A stretch of 64,000 bases of DNA, taken from Bacteroidales bacterium UBA6397. Its GTDB lineage: Bacteria > Bacteroidota > Bacteroidia > Bacteroidales > UBA932. The stretch lies in the NCBI GenBank assembly GCA_002439875.1, contig DJQB01000032.1:58725-122724 (forward strand), read 5' to 3'. The notes beneath the pieces were generated by a model, which was not told the origin of the DNA, did not search any database, and saw only the letters and a list, made by a program, of their open reading frames with translations. The position numbers and the translations under genes are program-made. Positions 44,072 through 52,838 of this stretch are shown in pieces (the stretch's first letter is position 1; every line of letters starts with the position of its first letter).

Positions 44072-46900
44072 CTATTCTTCGGTGTAAATGACAGTCAGTG
44101 AGTTTCCTCCGGTAAGCTTTCCGGACGCCTTGCGCACATCCTCGGCTGAGACTTTCCTGTAGGCGGCTTCCCAGTCCGCGTTCGGATCGATGCCGTTCCT
44201 GACATAGTTCATCACCTGGGAGTTTCTGTGCGACATTGATTCGGAACGCTTGGCCTTCGACTCCAAATTGTTCTTTATCAGCCATGTCTGTGCTTCTTCA
44301 AGCTCTTTCTCAGTAGGACCTTCGGCATTGAATCCAGAGATGATGTCATCAAGGTCCCCCACAAGCACCCTGTAGAGATCAGGTCTGGTCTTGAATGTGA
44401 CCTCAGACTCGCTGCGTCCCTTTTCACGCACGCTTACCGTTGAACTGAATCTGATCGTGTAGGTACCGCCACGTTTCTCTCTGATCCGGTTGAGGAGACG
44501 CTGTGACAGGATGTAGTCCACAAAGTCGACCGCCGCTATGCTCTCTGTCGTAGGCTTGACCTTGGAAGAGAAAATCCTTGACACGAGAGTATAAGGATTG
44601 ATCTCTTTCTTGCCTGTCATCGAGAACTCGCTCACGCCCTTGAAAGCAGGGACGCGCTCTTTGACATTGCTCTTCTTCACACTCCTGTCTCCGTCCGGAA
44701 CCGATGCGATGTACTTGCGGACATATTCCTTGACTTTGGATTCGTCAAGATTGCCCGCGATGAAGACTGTCATTCCGAGCGATGGATTGAACTCCCTGCG
44801 GTAGATTTCCTCGACGAGTGTCATGTCTGCTCCATCAACCGCCGAAGAATCTATTTCCACAGACCAAGGATGGTTGCCATAAATGATCGAATCGCAGGCC
44901 TCGTTGAAACGGACGGCGTCTTTCTTTGGCTCACCGAGGACTTCCAACTTCTTGTCCTTCATCTGCTTCAACACCTTGTCATTGCCCATATAAGGGTCTG
45001 TGATGGTGAGGGATGCGATGCGGAATGCACTCTCGGCCTTCTTGGCGGGAGCCGACATGAATATTCCTGCGAACCGTTCGCTGATTCTGATCGACCTTGT
45101 GACCTCATTGCACTCCGGGACCTTGGCGATCTCATCGCCTGACGCTCCCCTGAACCCGGCGTTGGTCTTGATGAACTCGCATGCGAACAGGGCGGAGCCG
45201 AATCTGTCCTGAGGCATGGCGTTGTAGCCGGAATTGAAGTAGACAAGGAGCGAAAGGTCAGGTGTCACTTTCGGGTCGTTGACCGGTGTCCAATAGACTT
45301 TGGCTCCATTGCTGAGTGTCCACTCTTTGCTGCCCTCCAATCCCTTGACAGCCTTTTCTTTGACGATTTTGCCTTCGGCTGCGTTCACGTTGAGGTCAAC
45401 CTTTCTGAATGAGACGAAGTTCGGTTTCACATCCTGTGCGAAAGCCTTGGCAAGCCTTGCCTTGGTCTCTTCCGTCGTCGGGATTCTGTCCTTGTCTTTC
45501 GGGTTGGCGAACCATGAGTAGATCTTGTCACTCTGTGAGAACACCTTGCCGATGTAAGGCTTAACATCGGCCAATGTGATCCCGGAGATGATCCTGTTTT
45601 GGATCGCGCGAAGCTCAGCCGGATTTGTCAGGGACGTTCCGCTGATAAAGTTGTTGTGGCAGACTGCCACTAGGTCGGCGTTGCTGACAGTCGCCGGATT
45701 GAGCGGTCTGTCGAGGTGATAACGCCTTCTGACGGTCATCTTCATGGCCTCAAGCTCGGCCTCCGAGATCCCATATTCAATCATCGCCTTCTCGTTTCCG
45801 GCGTAGAAGTCGATGAGATCCAGTAGGTCGCCGTCCTTTTTGCCAAGGATCGTGTAGAGATCCACGTAGTAGTCACTGGACTCGGCGTAGTTCACCATCA
45901 CCGCTGACTTGACGTTGACCTTTCCGGTGCGCACCTGCTCCTTCATCCTCTCTGACATAATGTTGGCCAGAATGTCACGGATGTAAAGATCCTTGTAGAA
46001 CTCTTCCGTGCAGCGGACCTCACGGGCAGGGTAAGGCATCCTGTAGAAGACCTTTAGGGCCGTGAAACTGAGTGTGGAGTCGATCAGGTTCTCGAAGATC
46101 GGTCCGTCGGCTTCCGGTGCGAGATAGACCTCTTTAGGAGTCGGGTCCACAGCCTTGGGGATGTCGGAGAACCGGCTGCGGATCTTGTTCTCCATTTGAG
46201 CCGCGTCAATGTCTCCGACCACGATTATCGCCTGAAGATCAGGACGGTACCATTTGTGGTAGAAATCCAGAATCTCCTCCCGTTTGAAATTGTCGATCAC
46301 GTCAAGTGAGCCGAGAACGGTTCTCTTTGTCTGTTTCGCTCCCTGATAGACAAGATTGGTCTGTGCGGTGAACAGAGTCCGGCGAGAGTCAAATCCACGT
46401 CTCCACTCCTCGCGGATCACCCCTCTTTCGTCATCAATCTCATCCTGCTCGCAAAGAATGTCTCCGGACCAGTCGTGAAGGATCAGCAGCAGCGAGTCCA
46501 CAAAACTCTCTCTGGCGACCGGCGCTCCGTCGATGTGGTAGCAGGTCTCGTTTCTGGAAGTGAACGCGTTCACGTTGGCTCCGAAGCGGACTCCGTTCTT
46601 CCCGAGGAACTCCAGCATTTCCTTCCCAGGATAATGTTTTATTCCGTTGAACGCCATATGCTCCAGAAAATGCGCGAGACCGTTCTGGTTGTCTTCCTCC
46701 TGAAGCGCTCCTACATTGTGTACTATGTAAAAGTCGGCTGTCCCGGCAGGGTTGGCGTTGTGTCTGACGTAATAAGTCAGTCCGTTGTCAAGCTTCCCTG
46801 TCCTGATCTGCCCGTCGGAAGGCAGGACCCGCGCGGTCAGACTGAAGGCGCTCAACGCCAGCGCGGCCGACGCGATGAAAATAGATCTTAAAAATTGCAT
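44072..46900 (-). CDS. M16 family metalloprotease (two-domain, PqqL-like)
   Basis: 942-residue exported zinc protease. Signal peptide MQFLRSIFIASAALALSAFS. The inverted zinc motif HFLEH is at residues 77-81 in GLAHFLEHMAFNG, with the second zinc-side glutamates in the EQDEIDDERGVIREEWRR stretch about 70 residues later. The second half repeats the M16 fold without the active motif (NPSLGMTVFIAGNLDESKVKEYV), as expected. Its 5' end overlaps the DUF6850 gene by 13 bases. Such enzymes cut unfolded polypeptides of medium length, and the setting suggests trimming of imported peptides before the S46 enzyme acts. Confidence 0.93.
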   Translation of the reverse strand: MQFLRSIFIASAALALSAFSLTARVLPSDGQIRTGKLDNGLTYYVRHNANPAGTADFYIVHNVGALQEEDNQNGLAHFLEHMAFNGIKHYPGKEMLEFLGKNGVRFGANVNAFTSRNETCYHIDGAPVARESFVDSLLLILHDWSGDILCEQDEIDDERGVIREEWRRGFDSRRTLFTAQTNLVYQGAKQTKRTVLGSLDVIDNFKREEILDFYHKWYRPDLQAIIVVGDIDAAQMENKIRSRFSDIPKAVDPTPKEVYLAPEADGPIFENLIDSTLSFTALKVFYRMPYPAREVRCTEEFYKDLYIRDILANIMSERMKEQVRTGKVNVKSAVMVNYAESSDYYVDLYTILGKKDGDLLDLIDFYAGNEKAMIEYGISEAELEAMKMTVRRRYHLDRPLNPATVSNADLVAVCHNNFISGTSLTNPAELRAIQNRIISGITLADVKPYIGKVFSQSDKIYSWFANPKDKDRIPTTEETKARLAKAFAQDVKPNFVSFRKVDLNVNAAEGKIVKEKAVKGLEGSKEWTLSNGAKVYWTPVNDPKVTPDLSLLVYFNSGYNAMPQDRFGSALFACEFIKTNAGFRGASGDEIAKVPECNEVTRSIRISERFAGIFMSAPAKKAESAFRIASLTITDPYMGNDKVLKQMKDKKLEVLGEPKKDAVRFNEACDSIIYGNHPWSVEIDSSAVDGADMTLVEEIYRREFNPSLGMTVFIAGNLDESKVKEYVRKYIASVPDGDRSVKKSNVKERVPAFKGVSEFSMTGKKEINPYTLVSRIFSSKVKPTTESIAAVDFVDYILSQRLLNRIREKRGGTYTIRFSSTVSVREKGRSESEVTFKTRPDLYRVLVGDLDDIISGFNAEGPTEKELEEAQTWLIKNNLESKAKRSESMSHRNSQVMNYVRNGIDPNADWEAAYRKVSAEDVRKASGKLTGGNSLTVIYTEE

Positions 46901-48513
46901 CCTAATGTGAATATGATTGTGTTTCTATAGCCCCCGGTGAGATATTCCGGTTCCGAGGTCAGACAGCGGCGACTGCCTGTCAGATCAGCAAACACCGAAT
47001 AATGCCGCTTTTGGGTCTTTCTTACCAAAGTATAGCGAATCGAGATAGTGCCCCCTATGGAGGAGGCGTCGAAATATTCAAAGTTTCTGTTCAGGTAGGT
47101 TTCATTGGTTCGAGGATTACCCGAGGCTGAAGAATATTGCCCGTCCTTGTTCTTAAGGTTGTCGCCGGCGAATGAGCAATTCGCTCCGAGAGTGAGTGAC
47201 AGGAAGTCGCTCCGCATCTGGAAGTTTTTGATCGCCACCGCACCGACAGTGTTCTGTACCAGTCTCTGCTTCCTGTAGAAAGGGTAGGACGTGGCGGTCT
47301 GGTCCAAAAAGAACCTGTCAAAGCCGACCGACACCGCCCAAGGCGATGGCTTGAATATGCCCGAAGAACCATCAGACAGCCTTTCAATAGTGTACCTCGC
47401 ATTGACGCGCCCGACCGTCTTGTCCCCGACCTCCTGGCTTCCGAAGTACTGGATCTCTGAACTTTGTCCCGGTTCTGTCGAGACTCTGTAGGAGTTCTCC
47501 TTGTTGACCGAGGCCATCATATTCCAACTACCCTCGATTCTGTTGAGTAACTTCCCGGTTTTGAACGAGATTCTGGTGTTTAGATTGTACCTCATTCCGT
47601 CAAAGTCGCAGAACCGTACAGATCCACTGGCTTTCTTGCCGAAATATCCTTTTCGATAGGCTGCCCCAAGATCCAGAAACGCGTCCACTCCGCCGACCTT
47701 GAATCCGGCTTGCGCGCTTCCACCGAAGAACTGGTTGAACATCGGGCGTTCGTTGGAGACTGAAAGATAACCGTTGTCCCCGTCGATGACCTCGACCTTG
47801 CCGAAGCTTGCTCCATAATCGACAAAGCAGTAGTACTGCCTGTCAATCGTGCCGAAAAGTTTCTCCGCCACGGTCTCGATCGTCTTGACATAGTTCAGGC
47901 CGAGTCCGAAGGTGGCTTTCCCGTCAGCCAAGGAATATCTTGTCCCTACAGACGCGTCCAGATCCATCCATTGGTTGTACGACCTTGGATCCTTGCGCTT
48001 GGCGTAGTCCGCGCTCTGGAAACTGACCTTTCCCGCGAGCGTGAGCCTGTCATTCAATGAATATGCCATCGCTCCCTCAAGGGTATATTCCTCCAAAGTC
48101 TTCGTCCCTGTCGTGGTGTCCACGCTTTCAAGGAAGTTGATCGGGTTGTAGTAAGGATCCATCAGGATCTGGCCACCCATATCCTTGCCCTTGAAATAGC
48201 TGTAGTCCATCCGGCCGTAGAATGTGATCCGGTCGGAGATTCTCATAAAGGAAGCCGCCTCCAGACTTGGCCTGAAGCAGTCACGGCTTTCGTGCAGGTC
48301 CATCAATCCTCCGTTCTTCTTCTCGAGGCTTGCCCTGACGGTTGAGGTCTTGTCCACCGGCAAGGTCATTATTCCGGCGGGATTGGAAGACCGCACCCAT
48401 GGGGTAAGGTCTGTGAAACGGGAATATTCATCCTTCCACTCGTCTGTCTGAGACCAGGCCGGAAGGGTGGAGAGGATGAACAGTCCTATTAACGAAAGGA
48501 TTCTAGAACCCAT
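46888..48513 (-). CDS. DUF6850-type outer-membrane beta-barrel protein
   Basis: 541-residue exported protein with signal peptide MGSRILSLIGLFILSTLPAWSQ and a body of alternating aromatic/polar strands (MDYSYFKGKDMGG, TLAGKVSFQSADYAKR, ATFGLGLNYVKTIE, IIFTLGCNF), ending in a C-terminal aromatic (Phe) as barrel proteins do. It matches the Bacteroidetes DUF6850 family, whose members accompany TonB receptors and DUF4876 lipoproteins. The start is 2 bases from the DUF4876 stop and the end overlaps the M16 gene, so three genes are stitched together. Molecular function unknown. Confidence 0.72.
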   Translation of the reverse strand: MGSRILSLIGLFILSTLPAWSQTDEWKDEYSRFTDLTPWVRSSNPAGIMTLPVDKTSTVRASLEKKNGGLMDLHESRDCFRPSLEAASFMRISDRITFYGRMDYSYFKGKDMGGQILMDPYYNPINFLESVDTTTGTKTLEEYTLEGAMAYSLNDRLTLAGKVSFQSADYAKRKDPRSYNQWMDLDASVGTRYSLADGKATFGLGLNYVKTIETVAEKLFGTIDRQYYCFVDYGASFGKVEVIDGDNGYLSVSNERPMFNQFFGGSAQAGFKVGGVDAFLDLGAAYRKGYFGKKASGSVRFCDFDGMRYNLNTRISFKTGKLLNRIEGSWNMMASVNKENSYRVSTEPGQSSEIQYFGSQEVGDKTVGRVNARYTIERLSDGSSGIFKPSPWAVSVGFDRFFLDQTATSYPFYRKQRLVQNTVGAVAIKNFQMRSDFLSLTLGANCSFAGDNLKNKDGQYSSASGNPRTNETYLNRNFEYFDASSIGGTISIRYTLVRKTQKRHYSVFADLTGSRRCLTSEPEYLTGGYRNTIIFTLGCNF

Positions 48514-48515
48514 GG

Positions 48516-49805
48516 TTATTTCTTGATTGAAGCTACCTTCCTCTGGTGGAAGTCGTTCTTGGAGTTGTTTGTGTCCTTGTAGATGATGTGAGCTCCCTTG
48601 GCGATGGATGCCTCGGCGTCGATTCCGGAAGGATCGGTCGAGCCGCCCTCTACATCAGCGGTGCCGCCGGCATAGTTGTAGACCAGCTTGCCCTCATTCT
48701 CGGCGAGAGCCTCGGTTGCCTCCTTGTCGACGTTACGGTAGATGGTGTAGCCTTTCTTGTTTGTGAAGCCTATGTAGCCTGCGTCAACGCTGTCAAGAAG
48801 CCTCTTGTTGGATTTCTGGAGGTTCGCGTTGTCGAAGACATCGACGCCGTCCTTGACCCAAGCGAGCGGAATCTTTGCGCAATTGAAAGCAGGTTTCCCG
48901 GTAGGGGATTCGATGTTGTCAGTATTTGTCACGAAAGCTTTCGTTGTTGTCCCCCCTGGAGAGAAAATGAAAAACGCCGGGGAAGTCTTGGAAATTGGCC
49001 ATGCTGTTCCCATACCATAGCAGTAGGTCTTGAGGTAATTGTCCGCAGGAATGGATGCTGAAGGAGCAGGATAGTTGCTGGCCATATTGAAGACCTCAGG
49101 ATCGTAGAAAACATAGTCAGCCTTACTCAGATCCACCGAGTTGTTGTAGGTCTCAGTGTGGTTGATGGCTCCGGTGATAGAGATGACAATCTGTGAGTAT
49201 GGAGCGATCTTCACATCCTTCTGGAACCACCAGACAGCATTCCACGCTGGAATGTAATCAGAGTAAGTAAGCTTGCCGTCTTTAAGGTAGAAGTTGGTGG
49301 CATTAGAGTTGGCCGGACTTCCTATAGCGAAAGCCATTTTGCCCGCATCAGCTTCGAGAGGGGAATTGTTGTACAGAATAACATATTTGTCAAGAGCGTA
49401 GTCCTTGGCCCCTTCATTGTCCATACACCCACCGATGTAAAGCTCTTTGATGATGACCTGACTGGTGGTAGATGCCGTGAGGTTGAGAGTGAAGCTGTTG
49501 GCTTCTCCGTCCACGACTGTGACAGAGGAATTGGTGCCATTGTAGATGCTTGACTCTTTGTAAAGTGTCGCCGATGCCTCGTAGATTCCGGCCACAAGCT
49601 GGAAAGTCGCCGTCCCGCTTACGGTCGTTGCCTTATAGGCGGTGGAAGTGGACTTGTCGGTGACAGTCACCTCGACAGCGTCCGTCACAGGCTCGTTGCC
49701 AATCAGCACCTGGACTGTGACATCGTTGATTTTCGCGCTCTCGTCTTTCTTGCAGGCCGTGAATGCAGCGGCCGACGCGAGAAGAATGAAGATGAACTTT
49801 TTCAT
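48516..49805 (-). CDS. DUF4876 lipoprotein
   Basis: 429-residue predicted lipoprotein: MKKFIFILLASAAAFTAC, Cys18 in lipobox FTAC, followed by KKDES, a flexible charged start typical of surface-exposed Bacteroidetes lipoproteins. Residues 28-110 resemble a carboxypeptidase-regulatory-like beta-sandwich. The rest is the DUF4876 domain (VIIKELYIGGCMDNEGAKDYALDKYVILYNN). The gene lies 46 bases after the TonB-dependent receptor. By position it takes the place a SusD-type lid would have beside a SusC receptor, but it has no SusD sequence features; a substrate-capture role is inferred. Confidence 0.78.
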   Translation of the reverse strand: MKKFIFILLASAAAFTACKKDESAKINDVTVQVLIGNEPVTDAVEVTVTDKSTSTAYKATTVSGTATFQLVAGIYEASATLYKESSIYNGTNSSVTVVDGEANSFTLNLTASTTSQVIIKELYIGGCMDNEGAKDYALDKYVILYNNSPLEADAGKMAFAIGSPANSNATNFYLKDGKLTYSDYIPAWNAVWWFQKDVKIAPYSQIVISITGAINHTETYNNSVDLSKADYVFYDPEVFNMASNYPAPSASIPADNYLKTYCYGMGTAWPISKTSPAFFIFSPGGTTTKAFVTNTDNIESPTGKPAFNCAKIPLAWVKDGVDVFDNANLQKSNKRLLDSVDAGYIGFTNKKGYTIYRNVDKEATEALAENEGKLVYNYAGGTADVEGGSTDPSGIDAEASIAKGAHIIYKDTNNSKNDFHQRKVASIKK

Positions 49806-49851
49806 TGTACTTTAGTTTTTGTTGTTTATAACTTGTAAACAGTTCTTTTGT

Positions 49852-52821
49852 CTAAAATTTCAGCCTTAAGGTAAGACCATAGTAAAAATTAGGGACGTAT
49901 CCGCTTCCCGTCACCGAGTAATACTGCCGCGTCTTGGTGGAATAGACCTGCCCCAGATTCCTGAAGAAATTGTTGGCGTAGAAAGAGATGGAGGCGATGT
50001 CTCCGATCTCTTTAGTCACGCTGAAATTCGCGGAGAAATAAGGAGTGATGTAATCCTTCTGGTAATTGTACGTGAATGATGTTCTTGACACGAGGCTGCA
50101 CAGATTGTTGTAAAGTTCTCTGTCGTTTTCCCTCGCCCACAGGAAATCCTGAAGGAAAGGCTTTGGGGTCGGATCCCAATAGCTGGAGTAATACTCCGGA
50201 TAGGTGACGGCGATCACCCTTCTGTCCATAAACGACGGATCGGAACCCGGCACGTAAGAGGAATTGTCATCAACCGCGTAAGTCCTTGTGCCTCCTTTGG
50301 TTTCGCTGAGGTTCCTTGAATATCTCAGCAGCGTCCCTTCGATCTTCGCCGACACGATCATCCTGACCCGGGGAATATGCGTGGTGAAGTTCAGGTTCAT
50401 CCTCAGCATCCTGGATTCGCTGCCGTTGCTCGTCCCGTTTCCGCCGACATACCATCCGATGTACTTGTAAGGAGTGTTGTCAACCATCCTCTGAGAGGTT
50501 GGAGAATATGCAAGAAGATCTTGATTGATAGTCTTATATGAGTAGTAATTACCATCGAGCCGGATCTCTGTGTTGATCGGGTTTATCCTTTTGAAATCGA
50601 TCACCCACTCAACTCCGTAACGGTTGACGGGGGTCCCGCTGTTTGCGGCGTAAGTCCTGCTGACGAGAGACTCTCTGGTCACTCCGCCTATTGTCTGCGC
50701 TGGAATCGCGCCTGTCTTGTCCGTGACTGTCACGACTCCAGTCTTGCGGTCAACGCTGTAGATTCTGTCATCCACAGGAATCGTGCAGGACTCAAGCGCT
50801 TTCTGGTCCGTGTAGTTGTACGAGAACGGGTCGTAGGCGTTGTTGGTAGTGTACGCCTTGACTGTCCTGTTCCAGAATCCGGCCAGGGATATTCTTGTGC
50901 CGGCGATATTGATGTCCACCCCCAGCTCTCCCTGATGGTTTCTTTGCCAGACAAGGTCGGGATTATATTCAATGGTGGTCGGCATCACATAGTAGGCGTA
51001 GTAGGCCTTGCCGTCGCTTGCCGTCGGAGGATTGAAGACCACAAGGTCCCTGTAGCTTGGCTGCGGGTAAAGGATCGAGAACGACGGCTGCTTCACGGCC
51101 ACGCCCCAGCTTGCCCTGATAGCAAGGCTGCGTACAAGTTTGTCCCTGCGTCCCTTGGCGGAGAACACTGAATATTTCGCGTTGAACCTCGGGGACAGGC
51201 TTGTGACGGTGCCATATTCAGAGCCATTGATGAATGTGTTCTCTGCCCTTAGTCCGGCGATCAGGTTCAGGTGTGATTCCTTGCCGACGGGTATTGAGAT
51301 GTTGTCCTCCGCGAACAGTGCGAGATTGTTCATGAAAGGGATCTCGCTGTAGTCGTAGGTTCTGTACGAAGGCGCGTTGCTGAGGTCTTCTGAGTATTCC
51401 CCTTTTCCGAAATTGGCATCGGCATTCCAGTCCGCACCAAGCTTGAGTTTGTTGTTGACGGAACCGAACTTCCTCGCCCAGTTGCTCTTGAGTGTCAACT
51501 TGTAGGAGAACGGCTTGTCGTCCAGGAACATCGTGTTGTACCAATAGCCTGGAGAGATCATGATTGCCGCCGCGTCAGGATTCGAGGAATAGTCCTCGGC
51601 CACATAGTAGCCCTCCTCCTTTCCGTGCAACGACACTGTTCCAGCCGCGCTTGAATACCTGTTTTTGACCTTGCTCAGTTTGTCTGACCTGACAATCGAT
51701 CCCTTGAATTCCAGATTGGTGATCCATGGCTTGCTAAGCAGCCAGTTCATCTCGACATTGGCCCTGAGGGTGTTGTCCTTCTGCTTCTCGTAGGTGCCGG
51801 TCAGAATGTCCGGGTCGGCCTTCGAGTCGGTTCCGCCGATGTTGCCGGAGAATCCGGCGGATAACCTCAGCGGAGCGTCACTGAATATTCCAAAATTGAA
51901 AAGGTTGGAATAGAGCAGAGAGATCTGCTTCCTGTCGTAGGAAGTGTAGGGGGAGCGGCTGTCTTCCACTGAATATGTATATTCAGCGCTGGCGTTCAGC
52001 ACTCCGGATGAGTTCCCGCGCCTTGTCTGCCCCAGTCCGAAGCCTTTGCTGACGGAAAACTGCTTTGTTTTGGGGTTTGTCGTCATCGTCACCGTGTAAG
52101 GGGCGATGCCTTTCTTGGTGTTGACCTTGACTATTCCGGCTCCAACATCGCCATATTCAACAGAAGGCACTCCGGTGATCACCTCGACGGATTCCACGTT
52201 GCTGGAGGCTATGTTGTTGACCGCCACTCCGTTGGCCCCGGAGAAACTGGCGTTGTTGGAGAGTCTCACCCCATCAACTTCCACGGCCGTTCCGAATGAG
52301 GCGTTTCCGGCTTCGGTGCTCCCACCGGCCCTGATGTTGAACCTTTGTGTGGAGAGTAGGCTTGGATTGGCCGTCGCGCCTCCGGGCAGGAGTCCGCCGA
52401 TGTCCGCCAGGCTGACCATCTGGACGTGGTCGAGTGCTGTCCTGTCCATCGTGCGGCTGGTCGTGGCGCTGTTCTCATTCTCCTTCGCGGTCACGACAAC
52501 CCCTTCAAGGGTGAGGTTGTCTTCGCTGAGGAAAGCCCGGTACCCAGTCAGATCCTTGCTGATTATCACTGTCTTGGTGTCTGTGACGAAGCCAAGGCAG
52601 GAGACGCTGAACGTGTTCTTTCCCGCAGGGATGTTCTTGATGGTGAACTGTCCCTTGTCGTCGGCGACGGCCCATTGCTCACATTCCACGGCCACAACGG
52701 TTGCGAATTCAACCGGCGCATTGGTCTTCTTGTTCAGCACCGTGCCCGAGACGGTGTAGGTTTGAGCGAAGGAAACCGCACCGCACAGCAGCAGAATCAT
52801 TGTCAGAAACAGTCTCCGCAT
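49852..52821 (-). CDS. TonB-dependent receptor with carboxypeptidase-like N-terminal domain
   Basis: 989-residue outer-membrane transporter. Signal peptide MRRLFLTMILLLCGAVSFAQ; residues 22-105 form a CarboxypepD_reg-like domain (YTVSGTVLNKKTNAPVEFATVVAVE). The plug follows (FNIRAGGSTEAG, SVEVITGVPSVEYGDVGAGIVKVNTKKG), then a 22-strand-type barrel ending YYGLTLRLKF. It is not SusC-like, and no SusD gene is present. It is second in the operon: 17 bases after a secreted dipeptidase and 46 bases before the DUF4876 lipoprotein, with peptidases on both ends. This context suggests peptides or a peptide-borne compound as cargo. Confidence 0.9.
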   Translation of the reverse strand: MRRLFLTMILLLCGAVSFAQTYTVSGTVLNKKTNAPVEFATVVAVECEQWAVADDKGQFTIKNIPAGKNTFSVSCLGFVTDTKTVIISKDLTGYRAFLSEDNLTLEGVVVTAKENENSATTSRTMDRTALDHVQMVSLADIGGLLPGGATANPSLLSTQRFNIRAGGSTEAGNASFGTAVEVDGVRLSNNASFSGANGVAVNNIASSNVESVEVITGVPSVEYGDVGAGIVKVNTKKGIAPYTVTMTTNPKTKQFSVSKGFGLGQTRRGNSSGVLNASAEYTYSVEDSRSPYTSYDRKQISLLYSNLFNFGIFSDAPLRLSAGFSGNIGGTDSKADPDILTGTYEKQKDNTLRANVEMNWLLSKPWITNLEFKGSIVRSDKLSKVKNRYSSAAGTVSLHGKEEGYYVAEDYSSNPDAAAIMISPGYWYNTMFLDDKPFSYKLTLKSNWARKFGSVNNKLKLGADWNADANFGKGEYSEDLSNAPSYRTYDYSEIPFMNNLALFAEDNISIPVGKESHLNLIAGLRAENTFINGSEYGTVTSLSPRFNAKYSVFSAKGRRDKLVRSLAIRASWGVAVKQPSFSILYPQPSYRDLVVFNPPTASDGKAYYAYYVMPTTIEYNPDLVWQRNHQGELGVDINIAGTRISLAGFWNRTVKAYTTNNAYDPFSYNYTDQKALESCTIPVDDRIYSVDRKTGVVTVTDKTGAIPAQTIGGVTRESLVSRTYAANSGTPVNRYGVEWVIDFKRINPINTEIRLDGNYYSYKTINQDLLAYSPTSQRMVDNTPYKYIGWYVGGNGTSNGSESRMLRMNLNFTTHIPRVRMIVSAKIEGTLLRYSRNLSETKGGTRTYAVDDNSSYVPGSDPSFMDRRVIAVTYPEYYSSYWDPTPKPFLQDFLWARENDRELYNNLCSLVSRTSFTYNYQKDYITPYFSANFSVTKEIGDIASISFYANNFFRNLGQVYSTKTRQYYSVTGSGYVPNFYYGLTLRLKF

Positions 52822-52838
52822 AATTTAGATATACTCTT

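Noticed and set aside
49852..52821. SusC/SusD polysaccharide-utilisation pair
   Set aside because: The TonB receptor lacks a SusD partner and no glycoside hydrolase is nearby; the neighbours are peptidases and DUF4876/DUF6850.
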